Made by a program: the position numbers and the translations under genes. This document shows, one piece after another, positions 5,149 through 6,182 of a DNA stretch of 6,182 nt. A model generated the notes under the pieces. The model was not told where the DNA came from. It saw only the letters and a program-made list of their open reading frames with translations, and did not search any database. The first letter of the stretch is position 1; each line of letters opens with the position of its first letter. The stretch is from assembly GCA_024642765.1 (NCBI GenBank), contig JAHEAM010000179.1:1353-7534 (forward strand). Direction: 5' to 3'. Origin of the DNA: Planctomycetaceae bacterium. GTDB lineage: Bacteria; Planctomycetota; Planctomycetia; Pirellulales; Pirellulaceae.

Positions 5149-6182
5149 TTACCTACCTTCTGGCGGAATCGGGCTACCGTGCGGATCCGTTTCATTGGCT
5201 GTCGCTGCATCGAGCTTCGCGCGCAATTCGCGATCCGTTACATGCTCGAGCTTTTCGGCCTTGTCGTGTATGCGATCCGTCGGCAGATCCAGTTCTTTCA
5301 CCAGATAACTTTCCCACAGGCGATGCGAACGCACTAACTCCTGTGCTCGCAAACGACCGGGTGCCGTCAATTGGTAGCCAGCATTTGAAACCGAAATCTT
5401 TCCGCCAGCAACTTCGCTTTGCAGCACACGTCGAGCCAGCGGCTCCGAGCACAACAAAAATTCGCATAGTTGTGAGAGTGTGACTGCCTCAGCGGACCGG
5501 CGTTCTTCGTGACGGTACAAGTAAGCGAAAATATCCTCCGACAAAATCTGCCTTGCTACACTGCGACGTCGCAACCAGCTGAACAGCACGCCATGTTTCG
5601 GTGCCAAAACCGTCGCTAACAAAAACAACAAACCCACCGCAACTGCCATCATTCCGGCGGTCGACGTGCTGCGAAACCCGAACCAAGTTGGCACAATAAT
5701 CGCCAGCAAATGCCCCAACACAGCACTGCATGCGGCAATCAACGCGCTCACAACAACCATCACAGTTAATCGATCGGTAATCAGCAACGCAGCAGCAGCT
5801 GGAACAACAAACATGGCCACGACCAAAATATTCCCGACGCTCTCGAAACTAGCAACCGCCGTTACCGCAACTAACGTCATCAGCAAATAGTGCATCAGCG
5901 TCGCGTTGATTCCCAATGTTGTTGCCAAAGCCGGATCGAATGCGCTGATGCGCAACTCCTTGAAAAACGCGATGACAAACAACAGATTCACCAGCAAGAC
6001 AATTCCTAACGTCACCACAACACGGGGGACCAAAATGCCACCAATCGGAACCAAGTCTAACGGCGTGAATTCTATCGCACCGTACAACACACAGCCTGGA
6101 TCCAAATCAACCGAGTCTTCCGTCTGTACAATCATCAGCAAGCCCAGCGCGAACAACGACGTGAACACCACACCCATCGAGG
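5149..6182 (-). CDS. Metal-ion ABC-3 permease fused to a DtxR/MntR-like regulator (YtgCR/TroC-like); N-terminus beyond right edge (partial)
   Basis: The frame is open to the right edge. The first Met in the window (6177) is followed by GVVFTSLFALGLLMI, a mid-protein ABC-3 segment, so roughly 90-100 residues are missing. Numbering from that Met, residues 1-192 are a hydrophobic permease of the Mn/Zn/Fe uptake family, with VDLDPGCVLYG (23-33), the cytoplasmic DPALATTLGI (81-90) and several membrane spans. After the basic linker WLRRRSVAR (201-209) comes a winged helix (about 212-284), then a DtxR-type metal-binding and dimerisation domain (285-342) with H285, E289, H304, E308, E311 and H312. 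Their spacing equals that of DtxR His79, Glu83, His98, Cys102, Glu105 and His106. Glu in place of Cys102 is the MntR arrangement, which hints at Mn rather than Fe. The ending DPHGSPIP is also typical of DtxR. Chlamydia YtgCR has the same architecture and is cleaved to release a repressor. Substrate-binding protein and ATPase genes would be expected beyond the edge. Confidence 0.93.
   Translation of the reverse strand, partial: SMGVVFTSLFALGLLMIVQTEDSVDLDPGCVLYGAIEFTPLDLVPIGGILVPRVVVTLGIVLLVNLLFVIAFFKELRISAFDPALATTLGINATLMHYLLMTLVAVTAVASFESVGNILVVAMFVVPAAAALLITDRLTVMVVVSALIAACSAVLGHLLAIIVPTWFGFRSTSTAGMMAVAVGLLFLLATVLAPKHGVLFSWLRRRSVARQILSEDIFAYLYRHEERRSAEAVTLSQLCEFLLCSEPLARRVLQSEVAGGKISVSNAGYQLTAPGRLRAQELVRSHRLWESYLVKELDLPTDRIHDKAEKLEHVTDRELRAKLDAATANETDPHGSPIPPEGR

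Noticed and set aside
5046..5483. Plus-strand 145-codon frame
   Set aside because: It is mostly antisense to the DtxR-like domain, which has exact ligand spacing and clear homology; the product of this frame looks like translated antisense.
1..6182. CRISPR array, tRNA, rRNA, insertion sequence, prophage or defence system
   Set aside because: I saw no regularly spaced repeats, no tRNA or rRNA-like conserved sequence, no transposase or integrase, and no defence-type domain.

Overview
The window looks like chromosomal DNA from a planctomycete, probably Pirellulales (Rhodopirellula/Blastopirellula-like), at about 50% G+C. The reasons are a large secreted protein of a type I associate with planctomycetes, a sulfatase-superfamily paralogue, PyrE and NadC sequences of planctomycete type, and a metal-ion ABC permease fused to a DtxR-like regulator. 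That fusion is best known from Chlamydia, which belongs to the same PVC superphylum. The assignment is inferred from protein character; no rRNA or tRNA gene is present.

Layout. Positions 1-1734 (minus) hold the N-terminal 578 residues of a secreted protein of unknown function that runs off the left edge. Positions 1735-2153 are a 419-base gap with no convincing gene. Positions 2154-3263 (minus) encode a cytoplasmic sulfatase-fold protein that has lost the motifs needed for sulfatase catalysis. A short divergent intergenic region separates it from the plus-strand pair pyrE (3344-3901) and nadC (3962-4903). That pair probably forms a two-gene transcript ending at a stem-loop terminator near 4949-5000. 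Positions 5149-6182 (minus) converge on nadC and encode the C-terminal part of a Mn/Zn/Fe-type ABC-3 permease joined to a complete DtxR/MntR-like regulator; its N-terminus lies beyond the right edge.

How the genes work together. PyrE and NadC are both PRPP-dependent phosphoribosyltransferases, feeding UMP and NAD synthesis respectively, so pairing them makes metabolic sense. The fused permease most likely belongs to a troABCD-type metal-uptake operon whose other genes would lie to the right. The sulfatase-like and secreted proteins are not obviously connected to either pathway.

The strongest point of interest is the permease-regulator fusion. Its ligand spacing matches DtxR exactly, with a Glu where DtxR has Cys102, as in MntR. 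A candidate internal TTG start with a ribosome-binding site lies exactly at the start of the regulator domain. The second is the apparently dead sulfatase beside pyrE. Neither is a wholly new system: permease-DtxR fusions are known from Chlamydia (YtgCR).
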